Shown piece after piece: positions 62,012 to 64,000 of a stretch of 64,000 bases of DNA (position 1 is the stretch's first letter; each line of letters starts with the position of its first letter). The notes beneath the pieces were generated by a model. It made no database searches. It was given only the letters and a program-made list of their open reading frames with translations, and was not told the origin of the DNA. The position numbers were made by a program, and so were the translations under genes. The DNA comes from Flavimaribacter sp039888615 (GTDB lineage Bacteria > Pseudomonadota > Alphaproteobacteria > Rhizobiales > Rhizobiaceae): the NCBI GenBank assembly GCA_039888615.1, contig JBDQQS010000010.1; one strand, written 5' to 3'.

Positions 62012-62039
62012 TTGACACCCGGCGATATCGATCTTATGT
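62012..62039 (+). promoter_or_regulatory. Housekeeping-type promoter of groESL
   Basis: TTGACA (62012-62017), a 16-bp spacer and TTATGT (62034-62039) fit an alphaproteobacterial sigma-70 promoter. It lies just upstream of the CIRCE operator, so the transcription start should fall inside or at the edge of the operator. Confidence 0.6.
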
Positions 62040-62049
62040 CCCCTGCAAA

Positions 62050-62076
62050 TTAGCACTCGCTTCCGGTGAGTGCTAA
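62050..62076. promoter_or_regulatory. CIRCE element (HrcA operator)
   Basis: TTAGCACTC (62050-62058), nine bases, GAGTGCTAA (62068-62076): a perfect match to the CIRCE consensus. It is the binding site of the HrcA repressor and controls groESL on heat shock in alphaproteobacteria. It sits 55 bp before the groES start. Confidence 0.97.
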
Positions 62077-62131
62077 TTTTAAAGAGCCGGACACCCAAGT
62101 CCGCATCTGTAACCTATTGAGGGCAAAGACG

Positions 62132-62428
62132 ATGACAGACGTCAATTTCCGTCCACTGCATGACCGTGTGGTCGTGCGTCGCGTAGAGTCTGAAGAAAAG
62201 ACTGCTGGCGGCATCATTATTCCCGACACAGCCAAAGAAAAGCCGTCCGAAGGCGAAATCGTCGCAGTCGGCTCCGGCGCGCGCGACGACGCTGGCGCCA
62301 TCATCCAGATGGACGTCAAGGTCGGCGACCGCATCCTGTTCGGCAAATGGTCGGGCACCGAAATCAAGCTCAATGGCGAAGACCTTCTGATCATGAAGGA
62401 AAGCGACATCATGGGCGTAGTCGGCTAA
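62132..62428 (+). CDS. groES: Co-chaperonin GroES
   Basis: A 98-residue co-chaperonin that caps the GroEL ring. The family core is FRPLHDRVVVRRVESEEKTAGGIIIPDTAKEK in parts (residues 5-36), with VGDRILFGKWSGTEIK. The start ATG 62132 is standard; a longer frame from 62066 would run through the CIRCE element. Expression is HrcA-repressed through the adjacent operator. Confidence 0.97.
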   Translation: MTDVNFRPLHDRVVVRRVESEEKTAGGIIIPDTAKEKPSEGEIVAVGSGARDDAGAIIQMDVKVGDRILFGKWSGTEIKLNGEDLLIMKESDIMGVVG

Positions 62429-62464
62429 CCCCGCACACAAGTCAACAAATCCACTTCTGAACGA

Positions 62465-62478
62465 GGGCCACGAGGCCC
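62465..62478 (+). other. Intergenic hairpin between groES and groEL
   Basis: GGGCC (62465-62469), ACGA, GGCCC (62474-62478) forms a small perfect stem between the two genes, ending 14 bp before the groEL start. It may tune mRNA processing so that GroEL exceeds GroES. Short length makes this a weak call. Confidence 0.35.
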
Positions 62479-62492
62479 GGAAATGAGGAAAC

Positions 62493-64000
<1,508 letters not shown>

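Overview
The window is a GC-rich chromosomal segment from an alphaproteobacterium, most likely order Hyphomicrobiales (Rhizobiales). I infer this from the block mutL / DUF2093 / lpxK / waaA / DUF374 acyltransferase / DUF4170 / cysQ-like / pmbA, from an ECF11-type RpoE-ChrR pair, from a groESL operon under a perfect CIRCE element, from a DUF1127-like small gene, and from a GT2 / LAB_N / GT39 operon resembling lipid A galacturonic-acid decoration loci of rhizobia. A DMSP-lyase-family cupin and an acyl-CoA ligase of the DmdB-like group hint at a marine or saline habitat, but that is inference.

Layout, left to right. 1-3740: accessory region left of a tRNA-Arg(CCG), with a MOSC protein, a MarR regulator with a Cys-rich tail, and a divergent operon of a secreted protein, a 76-residue protein and a CxxC redoxin. 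3741-8310: tRNA-Arg, DMSP-lyase-like cupin, lipoprotein hydrolase, YegP-like protein, a tandem pair of secreted paralogues (one broken by an in-frame TGA), a TetR regulator and a DUF1127-like gene. 8329-14392: secreted hydrolase, three-gene lipid A decoration operon, acyl-CoA ligase. 14425-19118: a singlet-oxygen-type regulon (DUF2177, FAD oxidoreductase, DUF1365, SDR, ChrR, RpoE) with three matching ECF promoters. 19236-23919: Entner-Doudoroff-like galactose genes and a phosphohexomutase. 23920-24393: a 124-bp tandem repeat. 24394-26706: tungstate ABC transporter (tupBCA order). 26899-31387: patatin, membrane hydrolase, aromatic-type flavin monooxygenase. 31455-39256: mutL and the lipid A/KDO block. 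39464-41284: K+/H+ antiporter.

41278-50875 is the most interesting accessory locus. A RpiR regulator and a glutamine-synthetase-like ligase face a tightly coupled operon of three amide hydrolases (N-formylglutamate amidohydrolase, isochorismatase and M20 families) and a five-gene branched-chain-type ABC importer. The set looks like uptake and breakdown of an amidated or N-acylated compound whose identity cannot be read from sequence.

51044-64000 is mostly housekeeping: MATE exporter, a second patatin, rsmD, an rRNA pseudouridine synthase, tadA, a lipoprotein, ileS, ribF, a HAD phosphatase, groES and the first ~500 codons of groEL, which runs off the right edge. All family assignments come from reading motifs by eye; no database search was run.
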